Assembly: GCF_030265065.1 (NCBI RefSeq)
Contig: NC_080395.1
Coordinates: 503,501 to 567,500 of the forward strand
Reading direction: 5' to 3'
DNA: 64,000 nt
Source: Corythoichthys intestinalis
Taxonomy: Eukaryota; Chordata; Actinopteri; Syngnathiformes; Syngnathidae
The position numbers were made by a program, and so were the translations under genes. This document shows positions 30,270 to 41,540 of the stretch, in pieces (positions within the stretch are counted from its first letter, which is position 1; each line of letters begins with the position of its first letter). The notes under the pieces were generated by a model. That model was not told the origin of the DNA, made no database searches, and saw nothing but the letters and a program-made list of their open reading frames with translations.

Positions 30270-31140
30270 TGAAATCAATGGCTGCCATCGACGTTTGAGC
30301 CCTTCCACGTCAAATGGAGTGGACGTCTACTAGTAATAAACTTACTGACATTCAAAGGTGAAACATTGTCAAAGTTGGCATTTGCGCTTCTCGTCTTGTC
30401 GTGCAAAATCCCTTCAACAGTTGGACTTGAAAACTTATCCGTCGACCAAACGAAGCCGCTTTTAGGGTCATCCCGAAAGTTCACGGCAAAAGCCCATACG
30501 CCGACTTTTATGTGAGCAGTGTATTATATATCTATTTAAAAATGAGAGGAGAGAACCCAAAGCGTACGTCCTAAGAGTCTAAGCATAGCTAACGCGGCTT
30601 GGTCCGAGCTAAGGTTATACACAACATGTCCTTCTTTTTCTTGCATCGCCATCCTCCTCTTCCTCCTCCTCATCAGTAGTATTCAGCAACACTGTGCAAC
30701 GACGACGGCTGGCGGTATTTTACAAAAACCCTCGTTTTGCTTTTTTTTTTTTTCTTTCTTTTAATTCTTCCAGAGAGAAGAACGTCGGCTTGATAAACGC
30801 CTCTTCTTTTTTTTTTTCTTTTCTTTTACGACGCTCCTTGGGAACGTCCTCCCTAAATCTCTTTATGTACATTGAGAAAAAAACAACAACCGAAAATAGG
30901 AGGAAGGGCGCCTCTATGTGGGCGGAAGGGTTAAGTACATCTTGGGGCAGTTCAAGTGCTCCTTGTTCAGTTCACAATCATCGAAAAAAGTCACACGTTG
31001 TCGGTTCTTGCCAAACACGCAGTGGGGAAAAGTCACTGATTATTTGTCTAGGAAATGAATTGAGTGCCATTGACATAAATAGATGTCCAAACTCGCTTCA
31101 CATGGATTGGACGTCTACCAGTGATAAACTCATTTAGTTT
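30270..31140. other. UTR-like DNA with two GACGTC-type repeats
   Basis: 30275-30345 (GGCTGCCATCGACG, CAAATGGAGTGGACGTC) and 31060-31140 (GAGTGCCATTGAC, ATGGATTGGACGTC) are repeat units. Between them, pyrimidine-rich unique sequence (30600-30960) is compatible with 3' UTR of the minus-strand gene. Confidence 0.4.
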
Positions 31141-31901
31141 TTAGTAGATTGGATTATTGCAATGGCATATATACATAATGTAGGAACTTTCATATAGATT
31201 GAACGCCTATTTGTGATAAACACATTTCCAAAGTTTTTAGTAGATTGAAATGGTATATTTACAGGTTTTAAGGACAAGAAAAAATCAATTAGGAAACTGC
31301 AGTTAACCCAGAAAGCTTTTATTTATTTTAAAGAAATTCTTCATTTTTAATTTAATTTTCCAATTTAATGTTCTGTATATATTGGATATATATATTTTAT
31401 GATTTATATACTTATAAGGGCAATCCCAATGCTTTTTAATTGTTAATTCAATCCATCCTAAAACAAATCAACAAAATAATCAGTGACTTTTTGATTGCAA
31501 ATGGAAAAAACCCAACATACAAACACAGATTAAAGTCCTCCTCAGTTTTTTTTGTTTTTTGTTCTTTGCATCTTGTTTTTTTTTTTTTCTTTTCCATTTA
31601 ACGACAGCCTCGGAAACGTCGCTAACCGTTTAGCTAGCCAGCTAACGTGGCTAATCTACAGAAGAATACATTCCGGGTACGATATTTAGATTTCCAAGTA
31701 TACAAAGTCTCGCTTTGCGGAATACAGGAGAGACACTCGAGAGAAAAAAAAAAAGGAAGGAAAGCCAAAAAGTTGTCCGAAAGATGACGGGAAGTGCTCG
31801 TCGTCACACAGGTAGTTTCAAAACAAAAGTGTTTTCAATTTTAGGTCCGTCTTACGAGCGCGCGTCCGTTTAAATAAAGTTTTCCTTCCTCGACGTTCGG
31901 T

Positions 31902-32035
31902 TCAGTTTTGCTCGTCGCGGTCCAGGTCGGCCAGCTCGTCGAGGTCACTGTTGAGGTGGTCCTGGTCCAGGTTCAGGGCGGGGTCGAGGGTCAGCGGCTG
32001 CTCCTCCTCCTCCTCCTCCGACATCCAGGCGGGCA
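31902..32035 (-). CDS. Last coding exon of an unrecognised minus-strand gene (acidic C-terminus)
   Basis: The minus-strand acceptor GTGGTATTCTAG ends at 32036. The exon opens with two bases completing a split codon, then 43 codons beginning PAWMSEEEEEEQPLTL, with LDPALNLDQDHLNSDL in the middle and ending DRDEQN, stop TGA at 31904-31902. Codon use is GC-rich at third positions against an AT-rich background, which supports a real exon. The peptide is strongly acidic with alternating Leu/Asp, like an activation domain or adaptor tail. I do not recognise it. The gene is convergent with the TP53INP gene and must begin beyond a long intron to the right. Confidence 0.65.
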
Positions 32036-33340
32036 CTAGAATACCACGCAACACCAGACGGTTAGCCGACAAAGCCACGCTGGCAAATAAAAGATAAACT
32101 GTGATTTAAAATTGCGTCTTTTTCATCGCGAGTCCGTTGCAGCCAGGCGAGTCAAACGACGCTAACGCGCCGCGACAACTTTTTAACGACTTTGCGAGCC
32201 GCTGAACAATAACCGTGATCATCATATGCGATTTCAACTCGGATCCGTCCCAAGCTGTCTCATTCGTTAAAATAATGCAAATGACATTCCAAATGTCTCC
32301 CCATTAAATTGATGTATTAAGCGGTTAAAAACTTTTCAAAAGTTTTTGAATTAAGAAACCATTTAGGAAAAAAAAAAAAAAATCATTATTTTGTCATGCA
32401 TGCACCACAAATTCTATTCATATCAAATTCGACTAATGATTATAAAAAAAAAAACATTTGAAAGAAAAATTGAACTATGAACTATGTTAAGTAAAAATAT
32501 TAGCCAGTCTACTTGATGATTAATAACATACTACTAATACGACTATAAATAATTAATGTTACACATATGCAATATATGCTGTTAAAAAAAAAATCACATA
32601 TTTTGTTTGGAAAACAAAAAAAAAAAAAACAAAAAAAAACCAAACAAGATATGAATAACACATTTTTAATTTTTTTAGTTGCCGTTAAAGATTTTTAAAA
32701 TTTATTTTTAATAACCAGAACATACTGCTACTATGACATCTGGTGTCATACGGTTAGAGACATTTTACAATTCAACTTAACGAGAAAGAGTCTCAAAACT
32801 TTTGATATTGAGTGTACTAGTACTACTACTACTACTGCTGTGCTAATTTTTTTTTTTAAATAAAAAATATACAATATATTTAGGGAGGAAAAATCCATGA
32901 ATGTTAAGTGAAAAGAAGTGTTTACTTAAAATCATGAATTGTCTTAGATTCGATTAACATATTTAAATACAGGTTACATTATCTTTTGAACGAACTTTGT
33001 TTTTGAATCCAATAGTAAAGAATTTTTGTCTTATGCCAACAATTTTTCTGTATTTTTTTTCCACATATGACAATTGAAGCACTTGAAATATTAATCACGT
33101 TCAATTAAAAATGATAGTCTATAATGCCTTTTTTCAACGAAGCAGAACATGCGTTCATAACCAGTTTGACCAGCAGATGGCAGTGCAACACAACAAGTGA
33201 AGACAAACACAAGCCGACTCCAGAGTTGTATGTTTTTAGGTAAACAAATCAAATTAAAATGAAATAGGATATGAATTCATATGGCAGAATCACACAAAAA
33301 AGGATGTCCTAAGTTTTACAACAAAAACACACAGACTTTT
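32036..33340 (-). other. AT-rich intronic DNA, nothing recognised
   Basis: Unique-looking, very AT-rich sequence with poly-A runs (32370, 32445, 32620) and a short (TAC)n near 32815. 32040-32280 is less AT-rich. No exon on either strand could be supported. Confidence 0.5.
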
Positions 33341-33344
33341 TGAT

Positions 33345-33640
33345 TTCCCGCCCCGGAAACTTGCCTTAACGAGCTCCAGATTAGTCTCCATATTTGATTT
33401 TCACTCTTCATTAAGTGAGCCACCTGGATCCTTATTTAAGCGGCTCCTCTGCTCCCTCCCTCCCTACACAAGCAACCTGCCAACTTTACACATTTACGGC
33501 AACTTTCCTATCTGGCCCCGATTTTTCCATTCGGGCGGCAGATGCACCGCACCGCAAACAAATACAAACACATGCCTGGAAAATTGATCCCGGGAATACT
33601 AAGCCAGTTTTGTTGTAGGAACCGACTCTCTTGTCCTGAC
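33345..33640. other. Island of non-repetitive, moderately GC-rich DNA (candidate conserved element)
   Basis: Contains GAGCTCCAGATTAGTCTCC, TCTTCATTAAGTGAGCC and CTTATTTAAGCGGCTCC, with balanced composition and no repeat word. Short open frames are present but lack splice sites. The appearance is that of vertebrate developmental conserved non-coding sequence; conservation itself cannot be seen here. Confidence 0.35.
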
Positions 33641-33651
33641 TAGAGTCGCAG

Positions 33652-33887
33652 TTAACTCACTGGCTGCCATTGACAATAATAAACGTCCAATAACTCTCCC
33701 TCTGCGAATTGAATCGACTTTATCAATTAACTGCACCTTCCTAACTGATTTTTTTTGTCAAGACCTGGAAATATAACATCTACTAAAAACAAAATGAATT
33801 TATAACTAGTAGACGTTCGTTAGCCGCCACCCACCGACTTCAAATGGATTGGATGTCTATTGCTGTCAATGGCAGCCAATCAGTTAC
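33652..33887. repeat. GACGTC-type repeat with inverted ends and a TTAA edge
   Basis: It starts at TTAACTCACTGGCTGCCATTG and ends CTGTCAATGGCAGCCAATCAG followed by TTA, so the ends are inverted (about 20 bp each). Inside are AAACGTCCAATAACTC and CAAATGGATTGGATGTC. This is the clearest complete copy of the window-wide repeat and suggests a TTAA-targeting (piggyBac-like) miniature element. Confidence 0.6.
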
Positions 33888-34254
33888 AAAAAATATTTTC
33901 AAAATTTCCAAAATACAATTTTGATTTTAATAAATAATGATATGTTGCAGTTTCTTTGTATTTGTAAGGGCTCTGAAAGTCGCATTCTGGATTAGCCCTA
34001 GCTTCCGAATTGATTTTTTTTTGTAAATAAGCCATTGCAGTAATGTAAAAACTACTAAATCCAACATCCAATCCACTTAAAGTGGGAGGCCAGCAGCGAA
34101 TAGAGCGCAGTTGGCCCGTGGGTCGTAGTTTGGACACCCAATATTTTCTGAATAGTGTGTGCCAATCTGTTGTGGTCTGATTGGGCGTGCAGACGCCACC
34201 TACTGGATTCAAGGGTTACGTTTTGGATAAAACTGCACAAAAAGAAGAGCGACA

Positions 34255-34570
34255 CGCAATGTAGACCAGGCATTCTCATTTCATCATGCGAGCAGCCTCG
34301 CTACTTTCCCGCCTGCGGTGATTGTCGGTACGGCGCGGGCCTCTCCGAACGAGGCCTCGGAAGAGAGAAAAGGCATGGCGACGGCATATGGCCGAGGCCG
34401 CGCAGCTCCTAGCACGCATCCCTCCGTAATTTCCGCGTCACGCTTAACAGGACGGATAAACGGCGAGGCGGCGGTAACGCGCCCGAGAAAACCAGGCCTC
34501 TCCGAGGTACGGCGGGAAGAACAGATGCTCGAATAGCTCGTCGTCCGCATTTAGGAAGCTGGATTGAGTG
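34255..34570. other. CpG-rich island
   Basis: High density of CG (for example TACGGCGCGGGCCTCTCCG, GACGGATAAACGGCGAGGCGG) against an AT-rich background. Frames on both strands are open only because of the composition. It could be a CpG-island-like regulatory element or an undetected first exon. No splice donor with a start codon is convincing. Confidence 0.35.
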
Positions 34571-35040
34571 TCATATGGAGACTTTTCCCAATGTGAACAT
34601 TGGAATTTCCGATGACACATCCTCCGCCCCCCAAATGAAGCATTTAATAATATGATTCATTCAAAATATATGTGCATACATTTGCACACTGATCAATGTT
34701 TTGGTTAATTCCTTTTTCCTTCTTACGCTACAAAAATAGACGAGATCCAATAAGCTAAACGATTGACACAAAACCCGGTTCAAATGATTATTTTATACGA
34801 TGAGCTTTTGTACTAGGGAGGATTTTGTGTTTTATACAAAATCATCAAAATTAGAAGTTGCTCACAATTTAATACATGGTTCGTGGCTCAAATTTAGAAG
34901 CAAGTGGATGGATTGACCCAAATTTAAGCCTGGAAATGGCAAAAACATGCCAGAAATGGCAGTTTCATGCTTTTTGTAGGTCTAACCATGCTTCTGAGTA
35001 AACGGGGCTAGATTAAAAAATAATGTATATATATATACAT
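34571..35040. other. AT-rich gap
   Basis: Unique AT-rich DNA; nothing recognised. Confidence 0.4.
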
Positions 35041-35044
35041 CTAT

Positions 35045-36500
35045 ATGGCAGAAAACACAAACAAGGTTGTAAAAGCAGTTTCTGCTCTTGCACCCCTCCT
35101 TAAGATAAACTGCTGTATTTTAAACCAAAAGAACTGTCGTGTTTGACAGAACAATATGTCTATATGCTGCCATAGCAGTTTCATGGTGCATTAAGCCCCA
35201 AACTATTTCTAATTTGTCCGTTTTACCCTGGAGACCCCCGTTTACAGATGCAGTGCGATAGCTTTTGTTTCAACCCAGCCATAAGAAGAAGGTAAGTAAT
35301 TATATTGATTATTTGAAATGTCTATCATTTTTAGCTTAGAATCATTGATTGATGTCTAATATTTAGTTTAAAAAGAAAAACGACTGTATATAACCATTCA
35401 CTCGCATATTTTAAACTTTTAAACAAATTACGTCAGCCGATCGATCGGGTCCGATCATGTCATTTTCAAAGTATCGGAATCGGCAAAAGAATATTGGACA
35501 TGCCTTTTTTTAATATATATATATTTTTTTTAAATCAAATTTTGTTTTCTAATTGTATTTAACGTTGCAGACATAATATGTTACTCTCATCCAGAGTCTT
35601 TAGTTTAGGCTTAAGGTAGGGTTATCAAATTTATCCCGTTAACGGCGGTAATTAATTTTTTCAAAATTTATCATGTTAAAATATTGAACGCAATTAAGGC
35701 ATGCGCTGCACGACCCACTCACGCATTGTCGCGTTCAATCTATAATGGCGCCGTTTTATCTATGCATAGAGCTAAAAGGCAGCGTAAAATGAGTAGAGTG
35801 AATTTTGGCAGTCTTTGGAGCTTTTTTTTAGTTGGCTAAAGCCTTACAATCCCTCTCCCTACGATTAGAAATATCGTGGGAAGCAATGTGGGGAAGAAAG
35901 GTAGTAATTGATCTTTTTCTTAACACCCTATGTTATTTCCCAACGCAGAGAAGATATATCAATTGGTACCACTACGCACAGTCATGGATGCACTTCCCAT
36001 CATGCATTTGGGCAGAACAGTTAAATGGCTGCAGTACCATTTACTGAAAGCTCAACAAATACACTAGATGGCAATATTTAGTCACAATATACAAAGTCAC
36101 ATTTACCCTCTAAGAATTACAAGTCTTTCTATCCGTGGATCCCTCTCACAGAAAGAATGTTAATAATGTAAATGCCATCTTGAGGATTTATTGTCATAAT
36201 AAACAAATACAGTACTTATGTACTGTATGTTGAATGTATATATTCGTCCAAGTTTTATTCATTTTTTTTCTTAATGCATTGCCAAAATGTATATGATCGG
36301 GAAAAATGATCGGGAATGATCGGGATCGGATCGGGAGGAAAGAAACATGATCGGAACAACTCTAGTCACAATGAAAAAATAGTGTCTGTAAATAGGTCAC
36401 GGATATCTACCTCATACCTATCGCTTCATTTTTTTTGTTACTGTCGCATTTTCCCCGATATTTTAGATGATAAATAATTGATCCAAACAGAGAAAAGAAT
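35045..36500. mobile_element. TGGCGGAAAAC-family MITE, copy 2, split by a composite element
   Basis: The left end TGGCAGAAAACACAAACA at 35045 and the interior run as in 19341-20322 until ACAAATTACGTCA at about 35437. The composite element then intervenes (35440-36363) and the MITE resumes with TCACAATGAAAAAATAGTG. The copy stops near ATTGATCCAAACAGAG, so its right third is missing. Confidence 0.7.
35440..36363. mobile_element. Composite element: GATCGG-type transposon carrying a TTAACG-type hAT, copy 2
   Basis: Same arms and same inner element as 4290-5325, without the 80-bp foldback. It lies inside the TGGCGGAAAAC MITE, between ACGTCA and TCACAATG. The uninterrupted relatives near 19705 and 55085 read ACAAATTA(C/T)G(T/A)CACAATG. 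TCA is present at both edges, a possible 3-bp duplication. Confidence 0.7.
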
Positions 36501-36879
36501 CTGAGTGTTCTTATGTTCTGAACAGTTTTAGTTTATCACATGGGACTTTGAAATACTCATTATGTTTAATTTATTAAGAGACAGCAGCAAATAAGAAGGG
36601 GTCTAATGGGGACAGAAAGGAAGGAAGCAGACAGAAGAGGAGAAGAACAAACGCCAGGTAATTCAGCGTGCTTTACATGAATAAAATCAGCAAGAAACAA
36701 TTAACACACAGCAAAACAGCTGAATTTCTTTGTCTTTTCAGGTCCATTGAGACTTTTTTGTTTATAAAAACCTGACAAATTTTGGTTAGGTTTTCATATG
36801 CAGTACATTTCCCCCACACTTACTGGCTCTTGAAAAGTCTCACTTCCAGGAGAGGTCAATAAAAGTTTGCGTATTGCTA
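36501..36879. other. Gap, no recognised content
   Basis: AT-rich unique sequence with a purine-rich stretch (36600-36660). No exon or repeat is recognised. Confidence 0.4.
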
Positions 36880-37470
36880 TAACGACAAATAACGGGTGCA
36901 GTCTACTTCCTGGAGTCACACTGAAGGCACATACTTTTTTCCCCTCTCTTGTCAAAGGCTCGGTTCAAGCTAAAGCCACTTGATATAACCGTCATAAATA
37001 TGTAAATATGAGTGCAAGGCTACGTGCGCTCGCTCCCCTCCCGAAAAAACAACCGTATTTTTAGATGGTTTTAATGAATACAGGATGTTTATAGACGGGC
37101 CCGCCGCTCTCTGTAATTCGCACAAAAGAGGAGAAAAATCCACATTCTCCCTCCCCGTCCCTCAAAGCGCTCCAAGGAGGAAGAACAAGCGGCGCGAAAA
37201 GCGGGATTGTTGTGTGCCTTCCTTCGCTCTGCTTTTAGGCTCACGTCCTATTAGACAAACACACCCTGCAGTGGAGGGAGGGAAGGAGGGAGGTGGCGCG
37301 CGCGCACACATCAAAAGTCAATTTGTGCGCTTGTTGTGTTTATTAAAGTGGCAGAAAATAACCTCAAAAGCCAAATCAAAACTTGTTTTCTTGATTTTTT
37401 TTAAGACAGTGTGAAAGACAGAGACAAGTAAGGAAAGATTCCGCGCCGGAGTCTTGGAGCGGAATCGAAA
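36880..37470. other. Candidate conserved non-coding island
   Basis: CCACTTGATATAACCGTCAT, AAATATGTAAATATGAGTGC and a following CpG-containing stretch (37030-37300, with a GCGCGCGCAC run) are non-repetitive. An open frame of 109 codons at 37085-37414 lacks any splice or start context and is composition-driven. Confidence 0.35.
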
Positions 37471-37878
37471 AAAGTATTAAACTACAGTGTTACCTCGAGA
37501 TACGACAGCTTCGGTACATGAAACCAATCATCTTTTTCACTTCATATGACGGAAAATGCTAATACAATATGATAATATGTTATACTATCATAGATTATAC
37601 AATTCATAAATGTAACTTTGTTTGACTATAAATGTAAACAAACGAAATATACTGTACACACCACAATGCTCATGTAACAAAAGAAGAATGTAACTTACAG
37701 TGAGATGACATAGCGAGCTAGGGGCTGCCGAAGTTAGCTTATCTTTTAGCGCTCTGTGTTTGCTATCAGCTCGAGTGTCTGTAGAATGAGCTTTCCGTAA
37801 TTTTCAGACTATAAACTGCTACTTTTTTCCCAACGTTTTGAATCCTGCTCTTATTTGTTGATATATTTGGATTAACAG

Positions 37879-38174
37879 GGAACACTTTATCTAACAGCGG
37901 CGTCAAAAGACTGTCATAAGACCGTCGTAATTATGACATGATACTGTCATAGGCATTAATGAATGCTTATGACAGCTGTCATGAAGTGTCATCTGGAAAA
38001 TTTGGTCACTAACTCATTTATGTCACACTCATATCTTTTACATCGATTCAAAAGTGAGATGATTTGCCAGATGACACTCAATGACATCTGTCATAAGCAT
38101 TCAATAATGCTCATGACAGTGCCAAGTCATAGTTATGACGGTCTTATGGCATGCCTGTCAAATAAAGTGTTACC
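37879..38174. mobile_element. Foldback MITE with GGTAACACTTTATT termini
   Basis: The left arm GGAACACTTTATCTAACAGC is the inverse of the right arm GCCTGTCAAATAAAGTGTTACC, and pairing continues through ATAAGACCGTC/GACGGTCTTAT and CAGATGACACT/AGTGTCATCTG across most of its 296 bp. It splits an older element. A long hairpin transcript would be possible if transcribed. Confidence 0.8.
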
Positions 38175-38336
38175 GCTTAATATATTTTAATGTCAATATC
38201 TCATAATACAGTGATGACAGATGCGACTTATAGTCCTGTGCGGCTTATGTATGAACAAATGCCGTTTTTGTGTCAAATTTGATGGGTGGTGGTAGTCAGG
38301 TGCGTCTTATAGGCCAAAAGTTACAGCAGTTAGAAG

Positions 38337-39887
38337 TAAGCCTGTCGCAATATGCAATAATTCCATTTATCGCATGGTAAATAAAAATGAAGGCGATAAT
38401 TTTCCCACTGCGATTTATCGCTTCACGTGCAGCTGACGTGCTGTTAAAAGTTCAGCTTCCTTGTTACCAACTACGCAAAATGCATTTTGGTTCTGGGCCC
38501 GGCAAAAACTAGCGCCGGAGCCAATTTGTTCCCATTATATCCTATTGTTCAACGTATACCGGTGTTCTGTGTTGAACATGTGTTCTGAGAAATTTTGCAA
38601 CCCATCAAAAATTGCTACCTTGCAGTTTTGCGCTTGCACGTAACGTTAAAAATGGCCGCGAATGCAACCATTCCAAAGTAAACACTACAAACTTTCTTTA
38701 AAGAAAGCAATATTTACTTAAGTTTGATCATGTAAAGACATGTACAAAAGTTCTCAGACACATCCTACCATGTTAGCTGCACACAGCAACTGCACCCCGC
38801 GCTCTCACTGTTAACGACTTCGCCGCGTCGTTAAGTATTAATTTACGCCATTTTCGTGTTGCACATGTATGTTTATGATGTATCTAGTTTAGTTAGCACC
38901 TTTGGATAACACTGAATGTCCAACTGAATGTAAAAGAGGGCATTTTCAGCGCCACAAAAGCTTTGGGAGCAACATTTTATAAGGGAGCAAATTTTGACAG
39001 AACACCGGCGGGCCTCCTCCGTTCGCTAAGGTGACAGTTCTTATTGTGGTAACATCGCCAAAGAAATCGCCAGCTTCGTCAGGTTTCTAATCATTTATTC
39101 CATCAACTCGCCGAGTGTCCACTGCTGTTGACGCCAGTATTGAAACAGAAAGTAAAATAGCGCTCTTCTGCTCACCGTCAGATACAGCAAAAAATTAGAA
39201 CCCGATTCGTTACATTATTACAGGTACTGTACTGTATTTATTATTATTATTATATTATTGTTATTCTGATATTTCTTCCTATTTTATTTCTTTTACTCTT
39301 TGTAATTGCTATTTGCAATAGTAACAGCAGTATTTATTAAGGATGTAGTGTGGGTTTTTGGGCTGTGGAATGAATTCATGGAATTATTATAATGTATTCT
39401 TATGGGAAAATCCTGCTCGACATACGACCGTTTCGATTTACAAACAAGCTCCTGGAACGAATTAACTTCATATGTTCAGGTACCACTGTATTACACATGG
39501 AATGCCATTGCAGAAGCTATGAGGGAAAAGTTTTCATTGGCCTAGATGCTTAAATTATTAAGTGGAATTTTATTTTTTTCTTAAAAAACAGATTTGATTT
39601 ATTCTGTGTGTCTGTGCAGTATTAATATTGTTGTCTTTTACTTAAAAGAGGCATGGTCTATTGTTTTTAGTAGTGATTTCTTAAAAAGCATTTTTGAATT
39701 TAAGAGTAAAGATTTATTGCGTTTAAATGGGTGTACGTGATCTATTAATGTATACTGTATTGTCACAGTGTTATTGTAAATTTTTATTTATTTATTTAAA
39801 TTGGGGGGGAGTGCAATAATATCGCACATCGCAATAATTTATGAAATAAATTATCGCACACTAAAATTTGTTATCGCGACAGCCCTA
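38337..39887. mobile_element. hAT-type element (TAAGCCTGTCGC...GCGACAGCCCTA)
   Basis: Inverted ends flanked by 8-bp duplications GTTAGAAG (38329-38336) and GTTATAAG (39888-39895), one mismatch. The arms have ATCGCAATAAT words. It contains a Tigger-like fragment ending near 39490 and a (TTA)n at 39237. Confidence 0.75.
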
Positions 39888-39925
39888 GTTATAAGAAAGC
39901 GCCACTAGGGACTGACGAAGCATTA

Positions 39926-40111
39926 CAAAAAAGACAGGTGTTTTAGTATAGCTTGGAACAAATGAGATGATTTACATGTAAAATGTTATTCATTATATGG
40001 AAAAATCATGATACGAAGGCCACTCTGGAACAAATGAATTGAAACTGTATTGATACTGAAATGTTATATACAGATGCAACAATTAATGGCAAAAGTATCA
40101 ATACTCGGTTA
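39926..40111. other. Short unique spacer
   Basis: AT-rich; nothing recognised. Confidence 0.4.
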
Positions 40112-41229
40112 CAGTGATCCCTCGCTACTTCCCGCCCTCAGTCCATGGCAGATTTTTTTTCAATTAAAAAAGAAAAAAAATACAGATGAGCTGTCCCGAG
40201 CCCATCGCGTAGTCTCACTTTTGCTCCCTCCCTACGTCTCCCTGCTCTTCGTTTGTCAGGCCGTGTACCAGAGTTTATTTTTAAAGTTCACAATGTCGAC
40301 AAATGTTTGGGTTTGATCTTGCCACAGATGCTTGTAAGCCGTAACTTCAAAGCGCCGGATGCGTCAATCATCATTTAACTTGTTAAACAGTTGCTGTGGC
40401 AACTCATTGCGTGTAAGTGAGCAGCTGGAGCGGATTGGACTGGACTTAGTCAATGAAGCCAAGCATTTTTCTACTACTTTAGTCTTCTTTAAAAATAATT
40501 CGGTGTGACAGAAATATGTTTAAAACTTATCATAATTATTGCATTTGAAGTGCTTAAAAACCATTTATTAAAATACACATTTTTTAAAAAAAAATTATAC
40601 TTTGAGGGGAAAAAAGTGAAAAAAACATGTCTTATACTGTATGTATCTGTTTCAAATGCAAAATCTGAATAAATCATTGAACACACACCAAAAAAAACAA
40701 ACAAAAAAAACCCATTTTTTTTTTTAAGGAGTTGGGGGTGCTGCGCTACTTAGCGGTTTTTCACTTATCGCGGCGGGTTCTTGTTAGGTTTTGTGTTTGG
40801 TTTCCCCTTGTGTGACTTGCCCCTGTGATTACCCATTGCTCTCACCTGTGTGTGTTTTCCCAGTGTATCCTGCAATCTGCATCCACCTGTGTTACCCAGC
40901 TGTTCCTCGTCTCGTTACCCCTTGTCTGCGTATATAATGACCCAGTTTCTTGTCACTCCTTGTTGCGTCATTGTCTATGTCTGTCTTTACCTAAGTCAAG
41001 ACCCGTCCAAGCCCTCGCGTACCTGTCCATCCGTTTAAGTAAGTTTTGTTGATCCATAGTCCTTTTGTTTGTACTTTGTGATTTTTGTTAGTTATTATTA
41101 AAACGTTTTTTGAGTTCACTGCCTTGCTGCCTTTTTTTGTTTCCCTGCATTTGGGTCCACACCACCTGCCTGCCCGCTCATTCCTGACAGTTCTGGTCCC
41201 CATTAACCGCGAAAAATGAGGGTTCACTG
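40112..41229. mobile_element. pogo/Tigger-like MITE (CAGTGATCCCTCGCTAC family) with a solo LTR inside
   Basis: TA-flanked (40110-40111 and 41230-41231). Ends are CAGTGATCCCTCGCTACTTC and GCGAAAAATGAGGGTTCACTG. An internal TAGCGGTTTTTCACTTATCG is typical of the family. It is interrupted by the LTR at 40782-41189. Confidence 0.8.
40782..41189 (+). mobile_element. Solo LTR of an LTR retrotransposon (probably Ty3/gypsy)
   Basis: Fossil element. 408 bp, beginning TGTTAGG and ending CCTGACA, flanked by the perfect 5-bp duplication GTTCT (40777-40781 and 41190-41194). It holds a TATATAA box (about 40931) and, later, a likely polyadenylation region. No internal part remains, as expected after recombination between two LTRs. 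The intact target duplication suggests moderate age. It inserted into the Tigger-like MITE. Confidence 0.8.
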
Positions 41230-41299
41230 TATTTGTTTTTGCAGGTTACCAGATATTTGTTGCCATAGTGTAAATTAGATTTTGTACATATGGTATATT

Positions 41300-41540
41300 T
41301 TTTGTATTGTGTTGGCTGCAATTGACAGCAAAAGTTCATTTGCCTCCCCCAGTCAAAACGAATTAGACGTTAAGTGCCGTCGATGGCCGTGAAAGATGAG
41401 CAATCATAGTCAGCCCTTCCAGTTGAAATGAACTGGACTTCAATGGCAGGTAATGAGTTCACTCTCTTGTTAATCTTAGGGTACTTTTGGGTCACTTCCT
41501 CTTGATTTTGGGTTACATCTAGGACATTTTTGATTTTGGA
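41300..41540. repeat. GACGTC-type repeat with CACTTCCTCTTGATTTTGGG tail
   Basis: 41325-41460 carries GGCTGCAATTGACAGC, GACGTTAAGTGCCGTCGATGG and GGCAGGTAATGAG. 41485-41530 carries the TCACTTCCTCTTGATTTTGG phrase that also accompanies this repeat near 46060, 51290 and 59010. Confidence 0.55.

Larger units (their letters stand above)
27215..31901 (-). other. Long 3' UTR of the minus-strand gene (inferred)
   Basis: From the TGA at 31904-31902 the sequence continues without a recognisable exon to a minus-strand AATAAA (context AGAAAAATAAAATGTATTCC, about 27225-27240). 27240-27620 and 30490-30960 are non-repetitive and GC-balanced like UTR. 27946-28179, 29165-29905 and the AT-rich 28190-29100 are later insertions. 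UTR status is inferred from position, lack of splice sites and the terminal poly(A) signal. A shorter UTR ending at one of several internal AATAAA motifs is possible. Confidence 0.45.
37484..39925. mobile_element. Nest of several DNA transposons
   Basis: The left edge (37484) TACAGTGTTACCTCGAGATACG is a pogo/Tigger-like terminus. Inside lie a CGTAATTTTCAGACTATAA / GCGACTTATAGTCC element (about 37797-38336 and 39896 onward), a foldback MITE (37879-38174) and a hAT (38337-39887). A Tigger-like right terminus (TATGTTCAGGTACCACTGTA, about 39470-39490) lies within the hAT span, so it belongs to a second insertion. No transposase frame survives. Confidence 0.65.

Noticed and set aside
31902-32035. 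Naming the acidic exon NCOA6 or ZNF536
   Set aside because: Only gene neighbourhood supports either; I cannot match the peptide to a remembered C-terminus.
34255-34570. Calling this a protein-coding first exon
   Set aside because: Frames are open on both strands from CpG composition, and no ATG with a matching donor stood out.
37484-39489. One Tigger-like element spanning the whole nest
   Set aside because: Its supposed right end lies inside the hAT (38337-39887) whose left end is inside the supposed element, which is impossible for simple nesting; at least two Tigger-like insertions are needed.
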